From: Amia ocellicauda
Taxonomy: Eukaryota > Chordata > Actinopteri > Amiiformes > Amiidae
Reading direction: 5' to 3'
Assembly (NCBI RefSeq): GCF_036373705.1
Contig: NC_089851.1
Span: 56,376,997-56,440,996 of the forward strand
DNA length: 64,000 nucleotides
Part shown: positions 29,661-44,000 of the stretch, piece after piece
Position numbering within the stretch: the stretch's first letter is position 1
Layout of the letters: each line of letters starts with the position of its first letter
Made by a program: the position numbers and the translations under genes
The notes under the pieces: model-generated
Seen by the model: only the letters and a program-made list of their open reading frames with translations
Database searches by the model: none
Told to the model about the DNA's origin: nothing

Positions 29661-32338
29661 GACTCTCGATATCTAACTCTCTTGCTTGCTATCGCTCCCC
29701 CAATGGTCAGTAGCATAGTAGCATAACAGCAGATCACCGACCACTGTCAATCAGATGCTTGCCTTGCCGTCCATCCATCCATCCATCTATCTATCTATCT
29801 ATCAATGACTCTCGATATCTAACTCTCTTGCTTGCTATCGCTCCCCCAATGGTCAGTAGCATTGTAGCATAACAGCAGATCACGGACCACTGTCAATCAG
29901 ATGCTTGCCTTGCCGTCCATCCATCCATCTATCTATCTATCTATCTATGACTCTCGATATCCTCTCTTGCTTGCTATCGCTCCCCCAATGGTCAGTAGCA
30001 TAGTAGCATAACAGCAGATCGCGGACCACTGTCAATCAGATGCTTGCCTTGCCGTCCATCCATCTATCTATCTATCTTTCTATGACTCTTGATATCTAAC
30101 TCTCTTGCTTGCTATCGCTCCCCCAATGGTCAGTAGCATAGTAGCATAACAGCAAATCACGGACCACTGTCAATCAGATGCTTGCCTTGCCATCCATCCA
30201 TCTATCTATCTATCTATCTATCTATGACTCTTGATATCTAACTCTCTTGCTTGCTATCGCTCCCCCAATGGTCAGTAGCATAGTAGCATAACAGCAGATC
30301 ACGGACCACTGTCAATCAGATGCTTGCCTTGCCGTCCATCTATCCATCCATCTATCTATCTATGACTCTTGATATCTAACTCTCTTGCTTGTTATCGCTC
30401 CCCCAATGGTAAGTAGCATAGTAGCATAACAGCAGATCACGGACCACTGTCAATCAGATGCTTGCCTTGCCGTCCATCCATCCATCTATCTATCTATCTA
30501 TCTATGACTCTCGATATCCTCTCTTGCTTGCTATCGCTCCCCCAATGGTCAGTAGCATAGTAGCATAACAGCAGATCACGGACCACTGTCAATCAGATGC
30601 TTGCCTTGCCGTCCATCCATCCATCTATCTATCTATCTATCTATGACTCTTGATATCTAACTCTCTTGCTTGCTATCGCTCCCCCAATGGTCAGTAGCAT
30701 TGTAGCATAACAGCAGATCACGGACCACTGTCAATCAGATGCTTGCCTTGCCGTCCATCCATCCATCTATCTATCTATCTATCTATCTATGACTCTCGAT
30801 ATCTAACTCTCTTGCTTGCTATCGCTCCCCCAATGGTCAGTAGCATAGTAGCATAACAGCAGATCACGGACCACTGTCAATCAGATGCTTGCCTTGCCGT
30901 CCATCCATCTATCTATCTATCTATCTATGACTCTTGATATCTAACTCTCTTGCTTGCTATCGCTTCCCCAATGACAGTAGCATAGTAGCATAACAGCAGA
31001 TCACGGACCACTGTCAATCAGATGCTTGCCTTGCCGTCCATCCATCCATCTCTCTATTTCTCTATCTATCTATGACTCTTGATATCTAACTCTCTTGCTT
31101 GCTATCGCTCCCCCAATGGTCAGTAGCATAGTATCATAACAGCAGATCACGGACCACTGTCAATCAGATGCTTGCCTTGCCGTCCATCCATCCATCTATC
31201 TATCTATCTATCTATGACTCTTGATATCTAACTCTCTTGCTTGCTATCGCTCCCCCAATGGTCAGTAGCATAGTAGCATAACAGCAGATCACGGACCACT
31301 GTCAATCAGATGCTTGCCTTGCCGTCCATCCATCCATCTATCTATCTATCTATCTATGACTCTTGATATCTAACTCTCTTGCTTGCTATCGCTCCCCCAA
31401 TGGTCAGTAGCATTGTAGCATAACAGCAGATCACGGACCCACTGTCAATCAGATGCTTGCCTTTCCGTCCATCCATCCATCCATCTATCTATCTATCTAT
31501 CTATGACTCTCGATATCTAACTCTCTTGCTTGCTATCGCTCCCCCAATGGTCAGTAGCATAGTAGCATAACAGCAGATCACGGACCACTGTCAATCAGAT
31601 GCTTGCCTTGCCGTCCATCCATCCATCCATCTATCTATCTATGACTCTTGATATCTAACTCTCTTGCTTGCTATCGCTCCCCCAATGGTCAGTAGCATAG
31701 TAGCATAACAGCAGATCACGGACCACTGTCAATCAGATGCTTGCCTTGCCGTCCATCCATCCATCTATCTATCTATCTATCTATCTATGACTCTTGATAT
31801 CTAACTCTCTTACTTGCTTTCGCTCACCCAATGGTCAGTAGCATAGTAGCATAACAGCAGATCACGGACCACTGTCAATCAGATGCTTGCCTTGCCGTCC
31901 ATCCATCCATCTATCTATCTATCTATCTATGACTCTTGATATCTAACTCTCTTGCTTGCTATCGCTCCCCCAATGGTCAGTAGCATAGTAGCATAACAGC
32001 AGATCACGGACCACTGTCAATCAGATGCTTGCCTTTCCGTCCATCCATCCATCCATCTATCTATCTATCTATCAATGACTCTCGATATCTAACTCTCTTG
32101 CTTGCTATCGCTCCCCCAATGGTCAGTAGCATAGTAGCATAACAGCAGATCACGGACCACTGTCAATCAGATGCTTGCCTTGCCGTCCATCCATCCATCC
32201 ATCTATCTATCTATCTATGACTCTCGATATCTAACTCTCTTACTTGCTTTCGCTCACCCAATGGTCAGTAGCATAGTAGCATAACAGCAGATCACGGACC
32301 ACTGTCAATCAGGTGCTTGCCTTGCCGTCCATCCATCC

Positions 32339-32340
<2 letters not shown>

Positions 32341-32408
<68 letters not shown>
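32341..32408 (+). repeat. Expanded (CTAT)17 microsatellite
   Basis: Seventeen uninterrupted CTAT units in the same variant monomer context as the run at 29581, followed by the monomer with ATCACCGACC. It is the second copy of that segment with a different unit count. Confidence 0.95.
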
Positions 32409-35400
32409 GACTCTCGATATCTAACTCTCTTGCTTGCTATCGCTCCCCCAATGGTCAGTAGCATAGTAGCATAACAGCAGATCACCGACCACTGTCAATC
32501 AGATGCTTGCCTTGCCGTCCATCCATCCATCCATCTATCTATCTATCTATCAATGACTCTCGATATCTAACTCTCTTGCTTGCTATCGCTCCCCCAATGG
32601 TCAGTAGCATTGTAGCATAACAGCAGATCACGGACCACTGTCAATCAGATGCTTGCCTTGCCGTCCATCCATCCATCTATCTATCTATCTATCTATGACT
32701 CTCGATATCCTCTCTTGCTTGCTATCGCTCCCCCAATGGTCAGTAGCATAGTAGCATAACAGCAGATCGCGGACCACTGTCAATCAGATGCTTGCCTTGC
32801 CGTCCATCCATCTATCTATCTATCTTTCTATGACTCTTGATATCTAACTCTCTTGCTTGCTATCGCTCCCCCAATGGTCAGTAGCATAGTAGCATAACAG
32901 CAAATCACGGACCACTGTCAATCAGATGCTTGCCTTGCCATCCATCCATCTATCTATCTATCTATCTATCTATGACTCTTGATATCTAACTCTCTTGCTT
33001 GCTATCGCTCCCCCAATGGTCAGTAGCATAGTAGCATAACAGCAGATCACGGACCACTGTCAATCAGATGCTTGCCTTGCCGTCCATCTATCCATCCATC
33101 TATCTATCTATGACTCTTGATATCTAACTCTCTTGCTTGTTATCGCTCCCCCAATGGTAAGTAGCATAGTAGCATAACAGCAGATCACGGACCACTGTCA
33201 ATCAGATGCTTGCCTTGCCGTCCATCCATCCATCTATCTATCTATCTATCTATGACTCTCGATATCCTCTCTTGCTTGCTATCGCTCCCCCAATGGTCAG
33301 TAGCATAGTAGCATAACAGCAGATCACGGACCACTGTCAATCAGATGCTTGCCTTGCCGTCCATCCATCCATCTATCTATCTATCTATCTATGACTCTTG
33401 ATATCTAACTCTCTTGCTTGCTATCGCTCCCCCAATGGTCAGTAGCATTGTAGCATAACAGCAGATCACGGACCACTGTCAATCAGATGCTTGCCTTGCC
33501 GTCCATCCATCCATCTATCTATCTATCTATCTATCTATGACTCTCGATATCTAACTCTCTTGCTTGCTATCGCTCCCCCAATGGTCAGTAGCATAGTAGC
33601 ATAACAGCAGATCACGGACCACTGTCAATCAGATGCTTGCCTTGCCGTCCATCCATCTATCTATCTATCTATCTATGACTCTTGATATCTAACTCTCTTG
33701 CTTGCTATCGCTTCCCCAATGACAGTAGCATAGTAGCATAACAGCAGATCACGGACCACTGTCAATCAGATGCTTGCCTTGCCGTCCATCCATCCATCTC
33801 TCTATTTCTCTATCTATCTATGACTCTTGATATCTAACTCTCTTGCTTGCTATCGCTCCCCCAATGGTCAGTAGCATAGTAGCATAACAGCAGATCACGG
33901 ACCACTGTCAATCAGATGCTTGCCTTGCCGTCCATCCATCCATCCATCTATCTATCTATCTATCTATGACTCTTGATATCTAACTCTCTTGCTTGCAATC
34001 GCTCCCCCAATGGTCAGTAGCATAGTAGCATAACAGCAGATCACGGACCACTGTCAATCAGATGCTTGCCTTGCCGTCCATCCATCTATCTATCTATCTA
34101 TCTATTTATGACTCTCGATATCTAACTCTCTTGCTTGCTATCGCTCCCCCAATGGTCAGTAGCATTGTAGCATAACAGCAGATCACGGACCACTGTCAAT
34201 CAGATGCTTGCCTTGCCATCCATCCATCCATCTATCTATCTATCTATCTATGACTCTCGATATCTAACTCTCTTACTTGCTTTCGTTTACCCAATGGTCA
34301 GTAGCATAGTAGCATAACAGCAGATCACGGACCACTGTCAATCAGGTGCTTGCCTTGCCGTCCATCCATCCATCTATCTATCTATCTATCTATGACTCTC
34401 GATATCTAACTCTCTTACTTGCTTTCGTTTACCCAATGGTCAGTAGCATAGTAGCATAACAGCAGATCACGGACCACTGTCAATCAGGTGCTTGCCTTGC
34501 CGTCCATCCATCCATCCATCTATCTATCTATCTATCTATCAATGACTCTCGATATCTAACTCTCTTGCTTGCTATCGCTCCCCCAATGGTCAGTAGCATT
34601 GTAGCATAACAGCAGATCACGGACCACTGTCAATCAGATGCTGGCCTTGCCGTCCATCCATCCATCTATCTATCTATCTATCTTTGACTCTTGATATCTA
34701 ACTCTCTTGCTTGCTATCGCTCCCCCAATGGTCAGTAGCATTGTAGCATAACAGCAGATCACGGACCACTGTCAATCGGATGCTTGCCTTGCCGTCCATC
34801 CATCCATCTATCTATCTATCTATCTAAGACTCTTGATATCTAACTCTCTTGCTTGCTATCGCTCCCCCAATGGTCAGTAGCATAGTATCATAACAGCAGA
34901 TCACGGACCACTGTCAATCAGATGCTTGCCTTGCCGTCCATCCATCCATCTATCTATCTATCTATCTATCTATGACTCTTGATATCTAACTCTCTTGCTT
35001 GCTATCGCTCCCCCAATGGTCAGTAGCATTGTAGCATAAGAGCAGATCACGGACCACTGTCAATCAGATGCTTGCCTTGCCGTCCATCCATCCATCTATC
35101 TATCTATCTATCTATCTATGACTCTTGATATCTAACTCTCTTACTTGCTTTCGCTCACCCAATGGTCAGTAGCATAGTAGCATAACAGCAGATCACGGAC
35201 CACTGTCAATCAGATGCTTGCCTTGCCGTCCATCCATCCATCTATCTATCTATCTATCTATGACTCTTGATATCTAACTCTTTTGCTTGCTATCGCTCCC
35301 CCAATGGTCAGTAGCATTGTAGCATAACAGCAGATCACGGACCACTGTCAATCAGATGCTTGCCTTTCCGTCCATACATCCATCCATCTATCTATCTATC

Positions 35401-37955
35401 TATCAATGACTCTCGATATCTAACTCTCTTGCTTGCTATCGCTCCCCCAATGGTCAGTAGCATAGTAGCATAACAGCAGATCACGGACCACTGTCAATCA
35501 GATGCTTGCCTTGCCGTCCATCCATCCATCCATCTATCTATCTATGACTCTTGATATCTAACTCTCTTGCTTGCTATCGCTCCCCCAATGGTCAGTAGCA
35601 TAGTAGCATAACAGCAGATCACGGACCACTGTCAATCAGATGCTTGCCTTGCCGTCCATCCATCCATATATCTATCTATCTATCTACGACTCTTGATATC
35701 TAACTCTCTTGCTTGCTATCGCTCCCCCAATGGTCAGTAGCATAGTATCATAACAGCAGATCACGGACCACTGTCAATCAGATGCTTGCCTTGCCGTCCA
35801 TCCATCCATCTATCTATCTATCTATCTATGACTCTTGATATCTAACTCTCTTGCTTGCTATCGCTCCCCCAATGGTCAGTAGCATAGTAGCATAACAGCA
35901 GATCACGGACCACTGTCAATCAGATGCTTGCCTTGCCGTCCATCCATCCATCTATCTATCTATCTATCTATGACTCTTGATATCTAACTCTCTTGCTTGC
36001 TATCGCTCCCCCAATGGTCAGTAGCATTGTAGCATAACAGCAGATCACGGACCCACTGTCAATCAGATGCTTGCCTTTCCGTCCATCCATCCATCCATCT
36101 ATCTATCTATCTATCTATGACTCTCGATATCTAACTCTCTTGCTTGCTATCGCTCCCCCAATGGTCAGTAGCATAGTAGCATAACAGCAGATCACGGACC
36201 ACTGTCAATCAGATGCTTGCCTTGCCGTCCATCCATCCATCCATCTATCTATCTATGACTCTTGATATCTAACTCTCTTGCTTGCTATCGCTCCCCCAAT
36301 GGTCAGTAGCATAGTAGCATAACAGCAGATCACGGACCACTGTCAATCAGATGCTTGCCTTGCCGTCCATCCATCCATCTATCTATCTATCTATCTATCT
36401 ATGACTCTTGATATCTAACTCTCTTACTTGCTTTCGCTCACCCAATGGTCAGTAGCATAGTAGCATAACAGCAGATCACGGACCACTGTCAATCAGATGC
36501 TTGCCTTGCCGTCCATCCATCCATCTATCTATCTATCTATCTATGACTCTTGATATCTAACTCTCTTGCTTGCTATCGCTCCCCCAATGGTCAGTAGCAT
36601 AGTAGCATAACAGCAGATCACGGACCACTGTCAATCAGATGCTTGCCTTTCCGTCCATCCATCCATCCATCTATCTATCTATCTATCAATGACTCTCGAT
36701 ATCTAACTCTCTTGCTTGCTATCGCTCCCCCAATGGTCAGTAGCATAGTAGCATAACAGCAGATCACGGACCACTGTCAATCAGATGCTTGCCTTGCCGT
36801 CCATCCATCCATCCATCTATCTATCTATCTATGACTCTCGATATCTAACTCTCTTACTTGCTTTCGCTCACCCAATGGTCAGTAGCATAGTAGCATAACA
36901 GCAGATCACGGACCACTGTCAATCAGGTGCTTGCCTTGCCGTCCATCCATCCATCTATCTATCTATCTATCTATGACTCTTGATATCTAACTCTCTTGCT
37001 TGCTATCGCTCCCCCAATGGTCAGTAGCATTGTAGCATAACAGCAGATCACGGACCCACTGTCAATCAGATGCTTGCCTTTCCGTCCATCCATCCATCCA
37101 TCTATCTATCTATCTATCTATGACTCTCGATATCTAACTCTCTTGCTTGCTATCGCTCCCCCAATGGTCAGTAGCATAGTAGCATAACAGCAGATCACGG
37201 ACCACTGTCAATCAGATGCTTGCCTTGCCGTCCATCCATCCATCCATCTATCTATCTATGACTCTTGATATCTAACTCTCTTGCTTGCTATCGCTCCCCC
37301 AATGGTCAGTAGCATAGTAGCATAACAGCAGATCACGGACCACTGTCAATCAGATGCTTGCCTTGCCGTCCATCCATCCATCTATCTATCTATCTATCTA
37401 TCTATGACTCTTGATATCTAACTCTCTTACTTGCTTTCGCTCACCCAATGGTCAGTAGCATAGTAGCATAACAGCAGATCACGGACCACTGTCAATCAGA
37501 TGCTTGCCTTGCCGTCCATCCATCCATCTATCTATCTATCTATCTATGACTCTTGATATCTAACTCTCTTGCTTGCTATCGCTCCCCCAATGGTCAGTAG
37601 CATAGTAGCATAACAGCAGATCACGGACCACTGTCAATCAGATGCTTGCCTTTCCGTCCATCCATCCATCCATCTATCTATCTATCTATCAATGACTCTC
37701 GATATCTAACTCTCTTGCTTGCTATCGCTCCCCCAATGGTCAGTAGCATAGTAGCATAACAGCAGATCACGGACCACTGTCAATCAGATGCTTGCCTTGC
37801 CGTCCATCCATCCATCCATCTATCTATCTATCTATGACTCTCGATATCTAACTCTCTTACTTGCTTTCGCTCACCCAATGGTCAGTAGCATAGTAGCATA
37901 ACAGCAGATCACGGACCACTGTCAATCAGGTGCTTGCCTTGCCGTCCATCCATCC

Positions 37956-37957
<2 letters not shown>

Positions 37958-38041
<84 letters not shown>
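37958..38041 (+). repeat. Expanded (CTAT)21 microsatellite
   Basis: Twenty-one uninterrupted CTAT units. Third copy of the segment also seen at 29581 and 32341, again followed by the ATCACCGACC monomer. Confidence 0.95.
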
Positions 38042-41000
38042 GACTCTCGATATCTAACTCTCTTGCTTGCTATCGCTCCCCCAATGGTCAGTAGCATAGT
38101 AGCATAACAGCAGATCACCGACCACTGTCAATCAGATGCTTGCCTTGCCGTCCATCCATCCATCCATCTATCTATCTATCTATCAATGACTCTCGATATC
38201 TAACTCTCTTGCTTGCTATCGCTCCCCCAATGGTCAGTAGCATTGTAGCATAACAGCAGATCACGGACCACTGTCAATCAGATGCTTGCCTTGCCGTCCA
38301 TCCATCCATCTATCTATCTATCTATCTATGACTCTCGATATCCTCTCTTGCTTGCTATCGCTCCCCCAATGGTCAGTAGCATAGTAGCATAACAGCAGAT
38401 CGCGGACCACTGTCAATCAGATGCTTGCCTTGCCGTCCATCCATCTATCTATCTATCTTTCTATGACTCTTGATATCTAACTCTCTTGCTTGCTATCGCT
38501 CCCCCAATGGTCAGTAGCATAGTAGCATAACAGCAAATCACGGACCACTGTCAATCAGATGCTTGCCTTGCCATCCATCCATCTATCTATCTATCTATCT
38601 ATCTATGACTCTTGATATCTAACTCTCTTGCTTGCTATCGCTCCCCCAATGGTCAGTAGCATAGTAGCATAACAGCAGATCACGGACCACTGTCAATCAG
38701 ATGCTTGCCTTGCCGTCCATCTATCCATCCATCTATCTATCTATGACTCTTGATATCTAACTCTCTTGCTTGTTATCGCTCCCCCAATGGTAAGTAGCAT
38801 AGTAGCATAACAGCAGATCACGGACCACTGTCAATCAGATGCTTGCCTTGCCGTCCATCCATCCATCTATCTATCTATCTATCTATGACTCTCGATATCC
38901 TCTCTTGCTTGCTATCGCTCCCCCAATGGTCAGTAGCATAGTAGCATAACAGCAGATCACGGACCACTGTCAATCAGATGCTTGCCTTGCCGTCCATCCA
39001 TCCATCTATCTATCTATCTATCTATGACTCTTGATATCTAACTCTCTTGCTTGCTATCGCTCCCCCAATGGTCAGTAGCATTGTAGCATAACAGCAGATC
39101 ACGGACCACTGTCAATCAGATGCTTGCCTTGCCGTCCATCCATCCATCTATCTATCTATCTATCTATCTATGACTCTCGATATCTAACTCTCTTGCTTGC
39201 TATCGCTCCCCCAATGGTCAGTAGCATAGTAGCATAACAGCAGATCACGGACCACTGTCAATCAGATGCTTGCCTTGCCGTCCATCCATCTATCTATCTA
39301 TCTATCTATGACTCTTGATATCTAACTCTCTTGCTTGCTATCGCTTCCCCAATGACAGTAGCATAGTAGCATAACAGCAGATCACGGACCACTGTCAATC
39401 AGATGCTTGCCTTGCCGTCCATCCATCCATCTCTCTATTTCTCTATCTATCTATGACTCTTGATATCTAACTCTCTTGCTTGCTATCGCTCCCCCAATGG
39501 TCAGTAGCATAGTAGCATAACAGCAGATCACGGACCACTGTCAATCAGATGCTTGCCTTGCCGTCCATCCATCCATCCATCTATCTATCTATCTATCTAT
39601 GACTCTTGATATCTAACTCTCTTGCTTACAATCGCTCCCCCAATGGTCAGTAGCATAGTAGCATAACAGCAGATCACGGACCACTGTCAATCAGATGCTT
39701 GCCTTGCCGTCCATCCATCTATCTATCTATCTATCTATGACTCTTGATATCTAACTCTCTTGCTTGCTATCGCTCCCCCAATGGTCAGTAGCATAGTAGC
39801 ATAACAGCAGATCACGGACCACTGTCAATCAGATGCTTGCCTTGCCGTCCATCCATCCATCTATCTATCTATCTATCTATGACTCTTGATATCTAACTCT
39901 CTTGCTTGCTATCGCTCCCCCAATGGTCAGTAGCATAGTAGCATAACAGCAGATCACGGACCACTGTCAATCAGATGCTTGCCTTGCCGTCCATCCATCC
40001 ATCTCTCTATTTCTCTATCTATCTATGACTCTTGATATCTAACTCTCTTGCTTGCTATCGCTCCCCCAATGGTCAGTAGCATAGTAGCATAACAGCAGAT
40101 CACGGACCACTGTCAATCAGATGCTTGCCTTGCCGTCCATCCATCCATCCATCTATCTATCTATCTATCTATGACTCTTGATATCTAACTCTCTTGCTTA
40201 CAATCGCTCCCCCAATGGTCAGTAGCATAGTAGCATAACAGCAGATCACGGACCACTGTCAATCAGATGCTTGCCTTGCCGTCCATCCATCTATCTATCT
40301 ATCTATCTATGACTCTTGATATCTAACTCTCTTGCTTGCTATCGCTTCCCCAATGACAGTAGCATAGTAGCATAACAGCAGATCACGGACCACTGTCAAT
40401 CAGATGCTTGCCTTGCCGTCCATCCATCCATCTATCTATCTATCTATCTATCTATGACTCTTGATATCTAACTCTCTTGCTTGCTATCGCTCCCCCAATG
40501 GTCAGTAGCATAGTAGCATAACAGCAGATCACGGACCACTGTCAATCAGATGCTTGCCTTGCCGTCCATCCATCCATCCATCTATCTATCTATCTATCTA
40601 TGACTCTTGATATCTAACTCTCTAGCTTGCTATCGCTCCCCCAATGGTCAGTAGCATAGTAGCATAACAGCAGATCACGGACCACTGTCAATCAGATGCT
40701 TGCCTTGCCGTCCATCTATCCATCCATCTATCTATCTATGACTCTTGATATCTAACTCTCTTGCTTGTTATCGCTCCCCCGATGGTAAGTAGCATAGTAG
40801 CATAACAGCAGATCACGGACCACTGTCAATCAGATGCTTGCCTTGCCGTCCATCCATCCATCTATCTATCTATCTATCTATGACTCTCGATATCCTCTCT
40901 TGCTTGCTATCGCTCCCCCAATGGTCAGTAGCATAGTAGCATAACAGCAGATCACGGACCACTGTCAATCAGATGCTTGCCTTGCCGTCCATCCATCCAT

Positions 41001-44000
41001 CTATCTATCTATCTATCTATGACTCTTGATATCTAACTCTCTTGCTTGCTATCGCTCCCCCAATGGTCAGTAGCATTGTAGCATAACAGCAGATCACGGA
41101 CCACTGTCAATCAGATGCTTGCCTTGCCGTCCATCCATCCATCTATCTATCTATCTATCTATCTATGACTCTCGATATCTAACTCTCTTGCTTGCTATCG
41201 CTCCCCCAATGGTCAGTAGCATAGTAGCATAACAGCAGATCACGGACCACTGTCAATCAGATGCTTGCCTTGCCGTCCATCCATCTATCTATCTATCTAT
41301 CTATGACTCTTGATATCTAACTCTCTTGCTTGCTATCGCTTCCCCAATGACAGTAGCATAGTAGCATAACAGCAGATCACGGACCACTGTCAATCAGATG
41401 CTTGCCTTGCCGTCCATCCATCCATCTCTCTATTTCTCTATCTATCTATGACTCTTGATATCTAACTCTCTTGCTTGCTATCGCTCCCCCAATGGTCAGT
41501 AGCATAGTAGCATAACAGCAGATCACGGACCACTGTCAATCAGATGCTTGCCTTGCCGTCCATCCATCCATCCATCTATCTATCTATCTATCTATGACTC
41601 TTGATATCTAACTCTCTTGCTTACAATCGCTCCCCCAATGGTCAGTAGCATAGTAGCATAACAGCAGATCACGGACCACTGTCAATCAGATGCTTGCCTT
41701 GCCGTCCATCCATCTATCTATCTATCTATCTATGACTCTTGATATCTAACTCTCTTGCTTGCTATCGCTCCCCCAATGGTCAGTAGCATAGTAGCATAAC
41801 AGCAGATCACGGACCACTGTCAATCAGATGCTTGCCTTGCCGTCCATCCATCCATCTATCTATCTATCTATCTATGACTCTTGATATCTAACTCTCTTGC
41901 TTGCTATCGCTCCCCCAATGGTCAGTAGCATAGTAGCATAACAGCAGATCACGGACCACTGTCAATCAGATGCTTGCCTTGCCGTCCATCCATCCATCTA
42001 TCTATCTATCTATCTATGACTCTTGATATCTAACTCTCTTGCTTGCTATCGCTCCCCCAATGGTCAGTAGCATTGTAGCATAACAGCAGATCACGGACCA
42101 CTGTCAATCAGATGCTTGCCTTGCCGTCCATCCATCCATCTATCTATCTATCTATCTATGACTCTCGATATCTAACTCTCTTGCTTGCTATCGCTCCCCC
42201 AATGGTCAGTAGCATAGTAGCATAACAGCAGATCACGGACCACTGTCAATCAGATGCTTGCCTTGCCGTCCATCCATCTATCTATCTATCTATCTATGAC
42301 TCTTGATATCTAACTCTCTTGCTTGCTATCGCTTCCCCAATGACAGTAGCATAGTAGCATAACAGCAGATCACGGACCACTGTCAATCAGATGCTTGCCT
42401 TGCCGTCCATCCATCCATCTATCTATCTATCTATCTATCTATCTATGACTCTTGATATCTAACTCTCTTGCTTGCTATCGCTCCCCCAATGGTCAGTAGC
42501 ATAGTAGCATAACAGCAGATCACGGACCACTGTCAATCAGATGCTTGCCTTGCCGTCCATCCATCCATCCATCTATCTATCTATCTATCTATGACTCTTG
42601 ATATCTAACTCTCTAGCTTGCTATCGCTCCCCCAATGGTCAGTAGCATAGTAGCATAACAGCAGATCACGGACCACTGTCAATCAGATGCTTGCCTTGCC
42701 GTCCATCTATCCATCCATCTATCTATCTATGACTCTTGATATCTAACTCTCTTGCTTGTTATCGCTCCCCCGATGGTAAGTAGCATAGTAGCATAACAGC
42801 AGATCACGGACCACTGTCAATCAGATGCTTGCCTTGCCGTCCATCCATCCATCTATCTATCTATCTATCTATGACTCTTGATATCTAACTCTCTTGCTTG
42901 CTATCGCTCCCCCAATGGTCAGTAGCATTGTAGCATAACAGCAGATCACGGACCACTGTCAATCAGATGCTTGCCTTGCCGTCCATCCATCCATCTATCT
43001 ATCTATCTATTTATGACTCTCGATATCTAACTCTCTTGCTTGCTATCGCTCCCCCAATGGTAGGTAGCATAGTAGCATAACAGCAGATCACGGACCACTG
43101 TCAATCAGATGCTTGCCTTGCCGTCCATCCATCCATCCATCTATCTATCTATCTATCTATCAATGACTCTCGATATCTAACTCTCTTGCTTGCTATCACT
43201 CCCCCAATGGTCAGTAGCATAGTAGCATAACAGCAGATCACGGACCACTGTCAATCAGATGCTTGCCTTGCCGTCCATCCATCTATCTATCTATCTATCT
43301 ATGACTCTTGATATCTAACTCTCTTGCTTGCTATCGCTCCCCCAATGGTCAGTAGCATAGTAGCATAACAGCAGATCACGGACCACTGTCAATCAGATGC
43401 TTGCCTTGCCGTCCATCCATCCATCTATCTATCTATCTATCTATGACTCTTGATATCTAACTCTCTTGCTTGCTATCGCTCCCCCAATGGTCAGTAGCAT
43501 TGTAGCATAACAGCAGATCACGGACCACTGTCAATCGGATGCTTGCCTTGCCGTCCATCCATCCATCTATCTATCTATCTATCTAAGACTCTTGATATCT
43601 AACTCTCTTGCTTGCTATCGCTCCCCCAATGGTCAGTAGCATAGTATCATAACAGCAGATCACGGACCACTGTCAATCAGATGCTTGCCTTGCCATCCAT
43701 CCATCCATCTATCTATCTATCAATCTATGACTCTTGATATCTAACTCTCTTGCTTGCTATCGCTCCCCCAATGGTCAGTAGCATTGTAGCATAACAGCAG
43801 ATCACGGACCACTGTCAATCAGATGCTTGCCTTGCCATCCATCCATCCATCTATCTATCTATCTATCTATGACTCTCGATATCTAACTCTCTTACTTGCT
43901 TTCGTTTACCCAATGGTCAGTAGCATAGTAGCATAACAGCAGATCACGGACCACTGTCAATCAGGTGCTTGCCTTGCCGTCCATCCATCCATCCATCTAT

